Origin: Mastigamoeba balamuthi
Lineage: Eukaryota; Evosea; Mastigamoebida; Mastigamoebidae
Assembly: GCA_902651635.1 (NCBI GenBank)
Contig: CACRSC010000099.1
Coordinates: forward strand, 58,740-95,219
Direction of reading: 5' to 3'
Length of the DNA stretch: 36,480 bases
The notes beneath the pieces were generated by a model. The model ran no database searches. It saw nothing but the letters and a program-made list of their open reading frames with translations, and was not told the origin of the DNA. How positions within the stretch are numbered: position 1 is the stretch's first letter; every line of letters starts with the position of its first letter. The position numbers were made by a program, and so were the translations under genes. Positions 1 to 10,128 of this stretch are shown one piece after another.

Positions 1-1343
1 CCCACGCGGAGCGTGTCCAGCACAGACCCCACGCTGACGCTCTCGCGCAGGCCCGCGCCCGCAGACCTGGGCAGGGGGACGCCGCGTGGGACGACGCCGT
101 TGAGGACGCCCAGCAGGACATCTGGGAAGTCGACGACTGCGTGTCCTCTGGAGAGGAGGCCGAGTGTGCCGGGCAGGAACTTGTGGCGCCTGCGCCCATA
201 GCGGGGCTGACTGTGGAGGTCTGCGGGGTCCAGAGGCAGGAGCTCGTCCAAGGGGCTGCCCACGAAGCCGCAGTCGAGGACGAGGAACGCGGTGGCGCCC
301 TTGTTCAGCGCGTGGTTGAGGGGCTCCCCCACATCCCCGGGCTTCAGCACGTTTCCAGCGTCGTGGTTGGCCCCGGGCCCAAACCCCGCGTCGCTGGCGA
401 CCCCCCGCGCGCGTCAGGAGCGAGGGGCCGGAGCTGGCGGGGCAGGGGAGGGGGTGGCTGGCGCACTAGGGGCAGAGGGACGTGTGGTGGACCCACACGG
501 TGCCCCGTGTGCCGAGCTTGACCTCCTCTGCGACGACGGTGCCCAGCCCCGAGAAGTAGAAGAGGACCACGTCCCCCCGCCGCGCCGCATTGGCCATGCG
601 CCAGAGGCGCCGGAGCAGGGCCTCCTTGGTCGCGTGGGGGCCGACGAGGGTGTCGTGGTCGAGCGGCCTGTGGGGTCCCTGCTGCCAGTACTGCGCCACA
701 GTCCTGCTCATCAGCTCCGCGTCGGCCTCTGCGCCACGGAGGAGCGTCCTCTGTGGGCCTGCAGCCAGGCCTGCGCCTGCCGCTGGCCCGCCGTTGACGC
801 CTGCGAAGAGGGCGTGCAGGGTCGTCGTCGTGTAGCTGGCCTCTGGCAGCGCCACGTCCAAGGCCAGCGACCCCCAGGCCTCCCCCTGCCCGCCCGGCAG
901 CAGCAGCAGGACCGAGCTGTGCGCTCCGTACGCGAGGCCGGCCACGGGCAGGCTGCCCTTGCCCATGTGCTCCGCCCTCGGCTCGCCCGCCCCCGAGGTG
1001 GCCGCGCGGTGGACCAGGAACGTGGCGTCGCCCTGGGGCGCGCAGAGCGTCGCCGTGAACCCCGGCCACTCGACAGCGGAGCCCCCCAGCGGGAGCAGCG
1101 CCCACTCCGAGTGCGCAGTCGTGCTGCTGGGGCTCGCGCTGAGGTGCACCCACAGCGCAAACTCGCGCCCCCTGGCCTGCGGCATTTTGCTGCCCCTGGG
1201 GAGGTGTGTGCGTGGGCTGTTGAGTGCTGGGCTGCAGGGGATGCAGGGGGTGCAGGGGGTGCAGGGGAGGCAGTGGGGGCTGTGGGGCACAGCGGGGTCA
1301 TGCGGAAGTTGCTGAGGGTGTAGAACGGGGGGCCCTGGGCCAT
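1..1343 (-). CDS. Pseudo-caspase family protein, copy D (5' part, cut by window edge)
   Basis: Exons read on the minus strand are 1343-1291, 1195-467 and 393-1. Introns are 1290-1196 (GTGCCC..CAG, phase 2) and 466-394 (GTGCGC..CAG, phase 2), at the same positions as in copies A and B. The start is chosen because the first residues (FYTLSNFRM) align with FVKLSSFTL in copy A and FFRLSDFRL in copy B. Domains in order: a beta-rich C2-like segment, then a caspase/metacaspase p20-like domain with LRGAEADAEL, GDVVLFYFSGLG and LVLDCGFVG. In active relatives these sites read SGHG and DCCHSG, so both the catalytic His (to Leu) and Cys (to Gly) are absent. The last ~70 bases are the beginning of the constant body shared with A and B. 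Copy D lacks the 140-155 nt intron that A and B have inside the p20 region. Calling it a pseudo-enzyme is inference from the motifs. Confidence 0.72.
1233..1268 (+). repeat. 9-bp tandem repeat inside intron 1 of copy D
   Basis: Four head-to-tail copies of TGCAGGGG(A/G). They lie within the predicted first intron of copy D and supply its pyrimidine-rich tract on the coding strand. Confidence 0.7.
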
Positions 1344-2097
1344 GGCTGCGGAGGCGCTCGTGGAGTGCTGTTCTGGAAGAGAGTTGTTGCCGGCTCTGCT
1401 GGGACGGCGGTAGGAATAGAAATGCACCTACAGGGATGTTCAGGGCACGTCAGGCCCTTTGAGCTTATATTCCAACAGCCATCCAGAAGAGCGGCGGTTG
1501 GATTTGTTCGGGTCGACTGGCCAGCTCACCCGTGGTCGCTGACATTCTGAATGCCCAGCGATCAAAGAGTGGCAAGAAGCGGCGGGCTGGCAGTGCTGCG
1601 TACCTGAGAGAAGACCCCCCAGAGGGCCGAATCACACCCACGCAAGGGGGCATCCCGAGAACCCCGGGGCTCCTACCATGGCGCCTGGGGACACTCTGGG
1701 GGAACTCTGGGACACGAGCAACCTCTCAGGGCACCCCCGGGTCTAACTCCTACATTTGCACAAGGCAGGGCAGCAGGGGCAACAGAAGCAACCCAGGGGT
1801 CCCCAGGTGCTCGCCCCGTGGCCAGAGGGGATCGACTATGCGCCAGTTCTTGCAGCACGACTAGACTGCGACAGTCTCGGCAGTCTCGGTTTCCGTACTG
1901 CAGGGGCAGCAGGAACAGCTGGGCTGAGGTTTCATCTGCCCGCACTGCCTGCCTCCGCGCTCGCGTGTCTGTGGGTCTGTGGTCAGTGGCTGGATTCTCA
2001 TACAGCCGCAGCAGCAGCAGAGCAGTGCACGGCCAGGACCACGCGGCCGCTGGGCAGCTGGGCAGCTGGGCAGCTGGGCACAGAGAGAGAGAGGGCG
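1344..2097. other. Intergenic: upstream of copy D, downstream of the UCH gene
   Basis: No convincing exon was found on either strand. It should hold the promoter of the minus-strand copy D gene next to 1344 and the 3' flank of the deubiquitinase gene next to 2097. The open frames here are short and of low complexity. Confidence 0.5.
2051..2093 (+). repeat. 8-bp tandem repeat followed by GA-rich run
   Basis: TGGGCAGC is repeated about 3.5 times and is followed directly by a short (GA)n run. It lies just beyond the 3' end of the minus-strand deubiquitinase gene. Confidence 0.8.
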
Positions 2098-2103
2098 TTT
2101 ATT
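2098..2103 (-). terminator. Poly(A) signal AATAAA overlapping the UCH stop codon
   Basis: On the minus strand the last sense codon CAA and stop TAA are followed by AC, giving CAATAAAC, so the AATAAA hexamer overlaps the stop codon. This would give an extremely short 3' UTR. The assignment rests on the hexamer alone. Confidence 0.5.
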
Positions 2104-3682
2104 GGCTCGAGGGGGCCGTCTGCGAGGCCTTGGCTTTCTGCGCAGCCTCCTCCTGCTTCTGCCTCGCGATCGCCTTGTCCACCAGGGGCGCCAGCTGCCC
2201 GTTCTCCGCCAGCGTCTTGAGCAGCGTCACCACAAACGGTATGTAGTCGTGCTTCCTCCGCTGGTTCTCCTTCTACGCAGGCGGCACCAGCCCCACAGCT
2301 CCGTCAGTCCCTCTGCCACGCCACGCTGCCACGGGCCCGCTGGCTGCAGCACCCCACGAGACGCTGGCACCGCACAGGCTCCAGTGGCTCAGCGGGTCGC
2401 AGCTCCTCCAAGCCGAATAGCAGTGCGAACGCGAGGGGGAAGAGAGGGAGAGGAGGAGGGAGGAGGAGGAGGACGCACGGCCCACTGGCGGCGCCTGTCG
2501 TCCTCGGCAGCGGCCATCGCAGCGACGTTCTCGAGCAGCGCGTCGATCTCGGCGGCGCGGGGCGAGGCCGGGTCGAGGGCCTGGCGCTCGGCGAGCAGGC
2601 GCTGGCGCTGGTCGGCGAGGACGAGGGTCCTGCTGGTGACGATGGCCAGCAGGTTGAAGTGGATCTCCGTCGCGCTGTACCGGTCGATGCGCGCCTGGAT
2701 GGCGGGCGCGGCCACGCTCAGCCAGTCCTTCCCCGCGCAGTCCCCCAGCGGCACGGGGCCTGGCTTCAGCCCGTCGAGCTCGTAGACAACGCCGTCCACC
2801 GGCACGTACGAGCTGCGTTATCGGGAATCTCAGTCAGAATATCTGGAGATTCCGCGGAAAATATCCAGGGAGATATCGGGATTCAATGCGTGCATGAAGT
2901 GGTAGACGTCGTCGTCGTCCTTGGCCTTCTTCTGCTCGTAGACGACGTGCTCCGAGCGCGAGAAGGAGTTGTGGGCGTTGCGGATGACCTCGCAGTTGGA
3001 GATGGCGAGGCCCTTGTCCTCGGGCGGGAAGTCGCGCGTGAACTCGCGGAACGACCGCAGCGTCTCGCCGATGTCGATCTGCGGGCAGTTCATCACCACC
3101 GACAGGATCGCCTGCGTCGCGCACGCGTTGTTGATGATCTGCAGCAGCGCGGCACGCAACAGGTGTCAGATTCCCGGATCCAAAGATCCCGGTATCGTGA
3201 TATTACGGATTGCCTGCGTTGCGTCACGAGTGATTCAGAGTATTGGAATTGCTCGGTTGGGTGAGTTGGCACAGACGTCCTCGTAAAAGAGTATGGGAAG
3301 GCCTCCCGGCGGTGTGGTCACCTGGTTGGCGAAGAAGACGTTGGGGAAGTAGCTGGCGTGGGTGGGGGCGTGGGCGACGGTGTTGGGGTCGTCGGGGCGC
3401 CACTTGAAGAGGAAGATGAGGCCGTGCACGGGCTTGATGCGCTCAAACTCGGCCTTGTCGAGGCTCCAGAGCTCCTCCACCTGCGTGCCCTTGATCCCGA
3501 TCTCCGCCATCAGCTCCGTGAACACCCCTGTTGCGTGTCGCATCAGCCCGGAATTCGGAATTGAATTCCCAATTCAATCTCTCCCCCAGTGATGCGGCGC
3601 CGCGGCGGGCCGCGAGCGGGGAGGGAGGGTTGCGACAACACGCACCAGGGTCCGACTCGATAGTGCACCACGTCCCTGCCAT
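2099..3682 (-). CDS. Ubiquitin carboxyl-terminal hydrolase, UCH37/UCHL5 type (peptidase C12)
   Basis: Five exons on the minus strand: 3682-3646, 3527-3322, 3138-2894, 2812-2479 and 2272-2099. They total 996 nt, encoding 331 residues, close to animal UCHL5. The product should remove ubiquitin; UCHL5 relatives work at the proteasome cap (Rpn13) or with the INO80 complex. The order is diagnostic: W-C-x-IESDPGVFTELM start, [10 protein letters not shown], oxyanion Gln in FFANQ, nucleophile Cys in [12 protein letters not shown], catalytic His in VYHF, Asp in YELDGL, and a C-terminal ULD-type tail with [10 protein letters not shown] and a Lys/Gln-rich end, as in the Rpn13-binding tail. All catalytic residues are present. 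Donors are GTGCGT, GTGACC, GC (see 2813-2893) and GTGCGT. A methionine 21 codons upstream (3745) is in frame, but 3682 matches the family start. It is divergent from the kinase gene at 4169. Confidence 0.93.
2813..2893 (-). other. GC-AG intron of the UCH gene with dense palindromes
   Basis: Family alignment requires the phase-2 join VYHF-I-S-YVPVDG, which places the donor at AT|GCACGC. No GT exists near this point, and reading through meets stops. The intron ends ..AACGCAG. It contains the 10-bp palindrome TTCCGCGGAA (2850-2859) and the inverted repeat GGAATCTC/GAGATTCC (2824-2831, 2846-2853). Confidence 0.7.
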
Positions 3683-4168
3683 CGCGATGAGCTCTCTGCC
3701 GTCCGGTCGTTTGCGCGCGCCGCCGCCAAATCCCCAGAGAGCCACGAAATCGCAGCGCAGCGCCGAAAATATCTTCGTGCGTCAGCCGGTGGTGACGTGG
3801 GACGCGGAAGATATTGGTGTTTTTCGATCTTGCGTTTGGGCGGACCCTCCCGCTTCGCCTCGGCGGCCTGTTTGGTCCTTGTGGTTTTTTCGGTTTATTT
3901 TTCGGGCCCCTTTGCTCGCTCCCGTTTTTTTTCCTACGACCCGCTCGCTCCCCGCGCGGCGCACACTAACGGCACCCCCCGCTGCGAGCAGCCCCCCCAC
4001 CTCCCACACGAGCCCTCCCCCCGCGCCCCCGCCGCGCGCCCCGCAGAGCCCCCGCCGCCCCGAGAGAGAGAGCGCGCCGTTTCGGAACACACCGGACGCT
4101 GCCCGCGCGGTGGATATTATCCCCTGATTTTTCGAACACACACACGCACGCACGCCGCTGCCGCCGCC
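3683..4168. promoter_or_regulatory. Divergent intergenic region between UCH gene and kinase gene
   Basis: The 486 bp between the two opposed start codons should hold both promoters. A T-rich patch (about 3885-3935) and a very C-rich tract (about 3975-4075) are visible, followed by ACAC-rich sequence just before the kinase ATG. No TATA-like element is convincing. A long open frame runs through it but is read here as a GC-bias artefact. Confidence 0.5.
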
Positions 4169-7100
4169 ATGTCGTTCGCCTCGTGCTTCTACTCGCCCTA
4201 CGCGTACAAGCCGCCGCACCCGGCGCCCCCGAACCCCATCCCCCGTGCGCCCCCCTCGTCTCCCGCCGGCCCGGCCGTTGTGGCCCCCGCGCTAACCCCC
4301 CGCTGCCCAGGACCCGTCGCCGACGACGCACGCGACACTCCCCGCCCTCTCCCAGACCTCTCCCAGCCCCTCCCAGCCAGCCGCGGTGCAGCTGATGCGA
4401 CTTTTTCTGCGGGCGCAGAGGTCGCGCTCGATGTCGTTTGCGCTCTGGCAGGAGGTCTTCGGCCCCCAGATGTCGCAGTCGAAGCAGCTCCTCGGCGGTG
4501 CGCCCGCACCCCCCTCCCCCCCCTCCTGACCACCGCCCGCCGCCGCCCCCCCGCAGAGGCGCGGTGCTCTGTGCTGGACTACCGCAACGGGCTGCTCGAC
4601 GCGCAGATATTCGTCTCGAGCTCCGCTGTCGCCCTCATCCTCACCTCTGGCGCTGGCCCCGCCGTCAAGCGCTGCACCGTGCGGCCCCCCTCCGCCCGCC
4701 CCCCGCGCCCCCCGGCGCCTGAGAGTGTCTGTCTGCTCCCCCCCGTGGGCTCTGTGGCCTCTGCGGGGTGTGTGGGGGTGGATATTTTGCAGGTGATGCT
4801 GCCCATGGCGCAGATACTGTCGTGGGCCCGCGCCATCAAGGTCAGCACCACGGCGCCGCCCTTTGTCAAGGTCAAGCTGCTCAAGCCCAACGACAGGGCC
4901 GACGCCGCACACATCTACACGGCCGACACGCGCGTGCGCCGTCGCTCCCTCTCTCCCCTCTCTCCTTTTTTATTTGCGCTGCGTTGGTTCTTTTGGGGGT
5001 TTCACTTTTCCTTTTCGCTCGGCCCCTTTGGCCTCTGGGGCCTCGCTGGGCTCCCCCGGCCCCGATCCCCGCTGGGAGGGGGGGCTGGGGAGCGGTGGGG
5101 ACTGCACCGAGGTGGCGCGATGTGGCGCCGCGACGCCAATTCGCCTGGGGGTTTCCTGACACGGCCGTGTGCGATCTCTCCCCCCGCGCAGCTGCACCTG
5201 CTGTTCGACTTCACGACGCCGTACGACAGGTTCTGCCACGTGTTTGACCAGGCGTGGAGGTGCGGCCGCCCCGCCCCTTGCGTGTGCTGCCCCCCGCTGT
5301 CCCTTTTGTCTGTTTTCCGTTTCCTTTTCGGGGCTTTTTTCCTTATTTGGCGAGCCTCTGACGCCGAGATCGCCACGTCACCGCCACGCCTGCGCGCAGG
5401 TCCGTGCACTCGCGGCCAGAGACGCCGCTGCAGCCCAAGTCCGGCCTCGGCCAGTTGCAAGCGCCCCAGATACAGTTTGTCCGTATCCCCCCCTTATTCC
5501 CAGATATCCTGCCACGCAAAGACGGAATCTGACGGGTGCGGCGGGAATCCTGACGTGTCGGCGGCAAATCTCCCCCAGCCGATCGCAGCCCCCGGCGCGG
5601 CCCCGATATTCTACGGGACTGCCACGCCCACCGGCATACCCAACGCGCTGTTCCCCTCGTTCAACTCGCCGTACGCGACCACGGGCAGCGGCGCCGTCGC
5701 CTCCCCGTTCACCTCTCCGATCGCCCCGATGAATGTACGCCGGCCGGGCGCAGATCCCCCAGATTCCAAAAATCTGGAGATACGGCGATATCGCGAGATT
5801 TCTCGACGATATATGGATTTTCACCCCTCTCACAACGGCGGTTGCGCAGATGCTGGGGACGGTGCCTGCGCGGCTGAACATGGGGATGAACCTGGGGGGC
5901 CCGGTGATGCCGCTGGGGTCGCTGAAGACGCCGTTTGCGCCGGGCGGGGGCTCGCTGACGGGGCCGCTGCAGATGCCGGCGTCGCTGCCGGGCCTGCAGC
6001 CGTTCATGAGCCCCGGGCTGGGCGCCACGGGCATCTCGGGGGTGCCGGGGGTGCCCGGGGTGCCCGGGGTGGCGGGCGTGGCGCCGCTGGGGATGCCGGG
6101 GTCGATGCCGGGGCTGTCGCTGAACATGAACCTGCAGCTGACGCCCCTGGGCGGCACGGCGATGCAGGGCATGCAGGGCATGCAGAACATGCAGGGCATG
6201 CAGGGAATGCAGGGCATGCAGGGGCTGCAGGCGGGCATGCAGAACCTGCAGCTGCAGGGCATGCAGACGCCGCCGTCGCCCAACGCCGTGGGCAAGCTGC
6301 ACCTCCAGATGCAGATGCCCGGCATGCCGCCCTCGGCCATGCAGGGCCAGCAGCAGCAGCAGCAGGCCGCGGGGTCGTACGGGCAGCAGCAGCAGCAGCA
6401 GGCGTACCAGCCGATGCCGACGGCGCACGCGGCGCCGGCGTCGGACGAGGGGCGGAACAGGAAGTCGTCTGTGGACATCAGCTCGGCGTCGCCCAACGCG
6501 TCGCTGGGGGCCGAGTCGTCGTCGTCGTTCGGGGCGGCGGTGGGGGGCCCCGGGGGCTTCCGCGTGCAGCCCGAGCCGCAGGCCGAGAGCAAGGCGGCGA
6601 CGGAGCTGGAGCTGCTGACGGCGGGGTCGTCGGAGGTGGACCCCGAGGCGCTGGCCGTCGTGCTGACGCCCTCGCGGCTGACGTTCGGGCTGGGCTGCCG
6701 CCAGGCGCCCGTCGACGTGGAGCTGAGCGAGACGCTGACGGCCACGAACCCCGTCAAGGAGCGCGCCTCGTTCAAGATCCTCCAGAAGGACAGCGTCAAG
6801 TGCGTGCTGACGTTCGAGCCCCAGTTCGGCACGCTGGACCCGGGCAAGTCGATGACGATCGTCGCCAAGATGCGCGTGCTCTGCACGACGTCGAGCCTCA
6901 GCCCCGAGGTCCTCGTCGTCGCCTGGCGCGGCAGGCAGCGCGACGTCGAGGCCAAGACGGCGCGGCGCTCGTTTGCGCGGCTGCAGATGACGCTCGAGAG
7001 CCAGCTGACGACGATGCTCGACAAGGACGAGATCATGCTCTACGGCACGCCCGTCGGCGACGGCTCCTACGGCACCGTCTGGCGCGGGCAGTACCGCGGC

Positions 7101-7378
7101 CTCGACGTCGCCGTCAAGATCCTCAAGCGACAAGAGTCCCTCACAGAGGCCGCCCTCCAGGAGTTCAACGAGGAGGTCGAGATGGTGCGTCTCTCCTCCT
7201 CTCTGCGCTCTTCTCGCTGCCCCCCTTTGTGCGCTGGCTGGGCCCACGTGAGTCTGTGTTGGCGCGCACGCGTGCAACACGCCGGTGCTGTGCGCTGCCA
7301 CGTGTCCGCACGATGCGGCCGGAATGCAATGCTTGCGTTCAGGATGTGGTGCGCGCACGTGGGCTTGCACACGCATGC

Positions 7379-7414
<36 letters not shown>

Positions 7415-8473
7415 CTCTCTGCGGGAACAGTGCTGTGTGTGCGAGTTGTCTTGGTGGTGCCAGCAAGAGGCTGTGCTGACCCCGTGAACGCGCGGTGTCT
7501 GTGCAGATGGAGAAGCTGCGGCACCCCTGTGTGATCAACTTCATCGGGGCGGTGCGTGTGCCGAACCACCTGGCGATTGTGACGGAGTTTTGCGACTGCG
7601 GCAGCATGAACACAGCCATCCGAAAGAAGCTCCTGTCGTGGCCTCTGAAGCTCAAGTGCCTCCTCGACTGCGCCAGGGGAATGGACGTGCGTTTTCGGGC
7701 CACTCACCACAGCATCAACAACAGCACGCACAGCAACACAGCAGCACAACAACACAACAGCACAGCAGTACAGTAGCAGCTCGCTGACGGGCTGGGGAGC
7801 GCAGTTCCTGCACAGGTCGAACATCATGCACAGAGACCTGAAGCCCGACAACCTGCTGATGGTGTCGATGGAGGTGCGGTCGCCCGTCGTGTGCAAGATC
7901 TCGGACTTTGGCACGACGCGCGCGGTGAACAGGTTCGCCGAGGACGTGGACACGACGCGCGGCGTCGGGACGCCGATATTCATGGCGCCCGAGGTGCTCG
8001 CGGGCAGGCCTTACGAGAAGCCCGCCGACGTCTACAGCTTCGCGCTGATGATGTACAACGTCGTCGCCGACAAGCACCCCTACGCCGACGACAGCGACAT
8101 CAAGCAGCCCTGGCAATTTGCGCAGCTCATCATCCAAGGGAAGGCACGTCTGCGTGGCCCCCCCCAGGAAGACTCGCACGAGCTCTGTGGCTCTGTGGCT
8201 CTGTGGCTCTGTGCTGACAGCACGCCGCGCGTCCTTGTGCTTGTGTGTGCAGCGCCCCAAGATCATGCCCGAGTGGCCAGAGACCTACGTGGCGCTGATG
8301 GTGTCAGGATGGAGTCGGACTGCCTCCGATCGTCCAAGTACGCATGCACTTGCCACACAGCCACTTTGCCGGGCCACTTGCTCACGTGTGCGCCCCTTGC
8401 AGCATTTGCCGAACTCGTTGTGCGCATTGATGAAATGCTTAAGAAAGAGCTTGCGAGGCCCAAAGAGACCTAG
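4169..8473 (+). CDS. TKL-family protein kinase with MSP-like domain and Met/Gln/Gly-rich linker
   Basis: Exons: 4169 to about 4250 (3' end unresolved), 4311-4497, 4557-4678, 4793-4933, 5192-5259, 5400-5478 (donor GTCCGT, tentative), 5579-5734, 5850-7184, 7507-7686, 7805-8143, 8253-8337, 8403-8473. From 4311 onward the phases fit and give 920 residues. The N-terminal exons hold a possible PH-like fold (inference). Exon 8 carries GVPGVPGV and MQGMQG repeats and two poly-Q runs. An MSP/Ig-like domain follows (LTFGLGCRQAPVDVELSET ... FGTLDPGKSM). The kinase domain then has glycine loop GDGSYGTVWRG, Lys in VAVKIL, HRDLKPDN, SDFG, MAPEV, DVYSF and C-terminal DRPTFAELV. All catalytic elements are intact, so an active Ser/Thr or dual-specificity kinase is likely. 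MSP-like plus TKL kinase resembles amoebozoan TKL proteins. Exons 1 and 2 cannot be joined in phase with the visible GTGCGC donor, so the exact N-terminus is uncertain. Confidence 0.88.
7382..7409 (+). repeat. (TG)14 microsatellite in a kinase intron
   Basis: A pure dinucleotide run inside the 322-nt intron 7185-7506, the longest intron of the kinase gene. Confidence 0.95.
8144..8252 (+). other. GC-AG intron of the kinase gene with 8-bp tandem repeat
   Basis: The kinase alignment requires IIQGK joined to RPKIMPEWP. This is met only by AAG|GCACGT...GTGCAG|CGC in phase 0. The nearby GT (one codon later) gives the wrong frame. The intron carries four near-perfect copies of CTCTGTGG (about 8183-8214). 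Confidence 0.68.
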
Positions 8474-8800
8474 AATGCCAGAATATCTTCACCACCTGCA
8501 CACACAGAAAAGCTACTTCAGAAGTTTTTGTGCTGTTAGACCTATTTTGCTTCTTGAGTTTTATCTCTGGAATGACTTAAATGATTCGAATTTTTGGAAG
8601 TTCATCTAAGCTGCTGAGCTAGGCTGGTGAGTTCAGAAATACTCATCTGATTCTTCCTTTCAGGTGCAGTGCAGAAAAACAAATCTGATTATCTGAGATT
8701 CTGTCTGTTGTTGACTGGATGATCTTTGTGTATTCCTTTTCTATTCTCGGCCCACAACACTCCAACAACCAGCACCAAGACAACAGGTAGCAAGAGTCGT
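8474..8800 (+). promoter_or_regulatory. Kinase 3' flank and upstream region of copy A
   Basis: No coding exon is seen. The left part is AT-richer and should be the kinase 3' UTR; no AATAAA is visible. The right end resembles the sequence before copy B: TGTGTATTCC..TTCTC..CCACAAC..AGCACCAAGACA here, against TTGTGCATTCC..TTCTC..CCACAAC..AGCACCAAGGCA at about 15350-15410. This suggests a shared promoter or 5' UTR inherited with the duplication. Confidence 0.45.
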
Positions 8801-10128
8801 ATGGCAGGCCAGCAGGTCTCGCCGTTCGTCAAGCTGAGCAGCTTCACACTGCTTCCTCTGTGCGTACTCTCGTCTCTCAACCAACAATGTTCCTAGCAGC
8901 TCACGCACAACCCCCACACCCCCGAGTTCAGGCATTGCCAAGAGGTAGAGGGACTCCTCCTTGAGCTGTGGGTCAGACTGAGCCAGAGCCACCTCTCCAC
9001 CATGGCCCACTCAGAGGATCTGTGGTTCCAGCAGGGCGCCTCTGCTCTCCAGTGGTCCGAGTTCAGTGCCACTGTCTGCGCCCCTGGCGGGAACGCCGTC
9101 TTCTCTGTCGCCAGCTCTCGCGAGGAGCAGTTCGTCGGAGAGGTCCCCGTGAGCGACCTGATGGTCGTCAACACAACCATCACTGTCGATCTGCGCCAGT
9201 ACAGGGAGCAGGGGCAGGACCCCGGGCCCGTCTGGGGGCGGCTCCGCTTCAACGTCACACCGCCCGAGAGCACTCAAGAAGCACTCAGGACGGTGTCACT
9301 CTGGGCGCTGTTTGCCGGGACCAACTGTAAGCCTTCGGCCAGAGTTATCGTTTCGTTAGAGAACGGTGTCGTTTTGAGCTCAATCTAAATTGAAATCGGG
9401 GGCTCATCCCGCCCACCACCCTCTGCCTCAGGGGGCTGTGGTGGCTTCTCACTGACTGCACGGCAGACTGCGGCAACACACAGTACCTACACGGCGCAGA
9501 GGCGGATGCCCGGCTAGCGTTACGCGTTGTGCCTCGGTACTTCATGCAAGACCCCCACAAGCTGGTCCACCCGCACATCGTCACCGGCATCGCAGCAACC
9601 TGCACAGCGATCACGGAGCGCCTCACGAACATGGCAGCCAGTGCCCAGAGGGGCGACGTGGTCCTCTTCTTCTTCTCGGGGCTGGGGACCACCGTCGTCG
9701 AACCGCGCAGCAGCACCGATGGCCAGAGCATCGACTTCATCAGTTTGACGGCCCTCTGCCCCTCGTGCGTCCCTCTCTCTGGGCCCGCCGCTCCGCAGCC
9801 CCTCTGACACACAGGGCACAGCGACGCGCAGCTCACGCCCGACGAGAAGTTCAACCAGGTCAGGAACGTGCTGACGTCGGAGAGGGTTGGCCAGCTGCTC
9901 GACCCCGCGCTGGACAAGGGCGCCACTGTTGTCCTCGTCCTCGACTGCGGCTTCACGGGCCCCGCCAAAGACGCGCCCACGCCAATAGTCGGCCCCAGCG
10001 ACAACCCGCCCCAGTACGGGACCGACAGGCGCCACAAGTTCCGTCCCACCCAGCAGCGCGAGGACCCCGTCGCATACGACTTCAGGAATGTCGTGCTGTA
10101 CCTCAACGGCTGTTCGAGAGACCTCCCA

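Noticed and set aside
3797-7534. A 1245-codon continuous plus-strand frame over the kinase locus
   Set aside because: It reads through clear introns and off-frame exons. The spliced model gives family motifs with matched phases; the long frame is a product of high GC.
5378-7703. Minus-strand frames of 552 and 664 codons opposite the kinase exon
   Set aside because: They mirror the repeats of the kinase exon (Arg/His-rich, low complexity) and show no domain. Antisense GC-bias artefacts.
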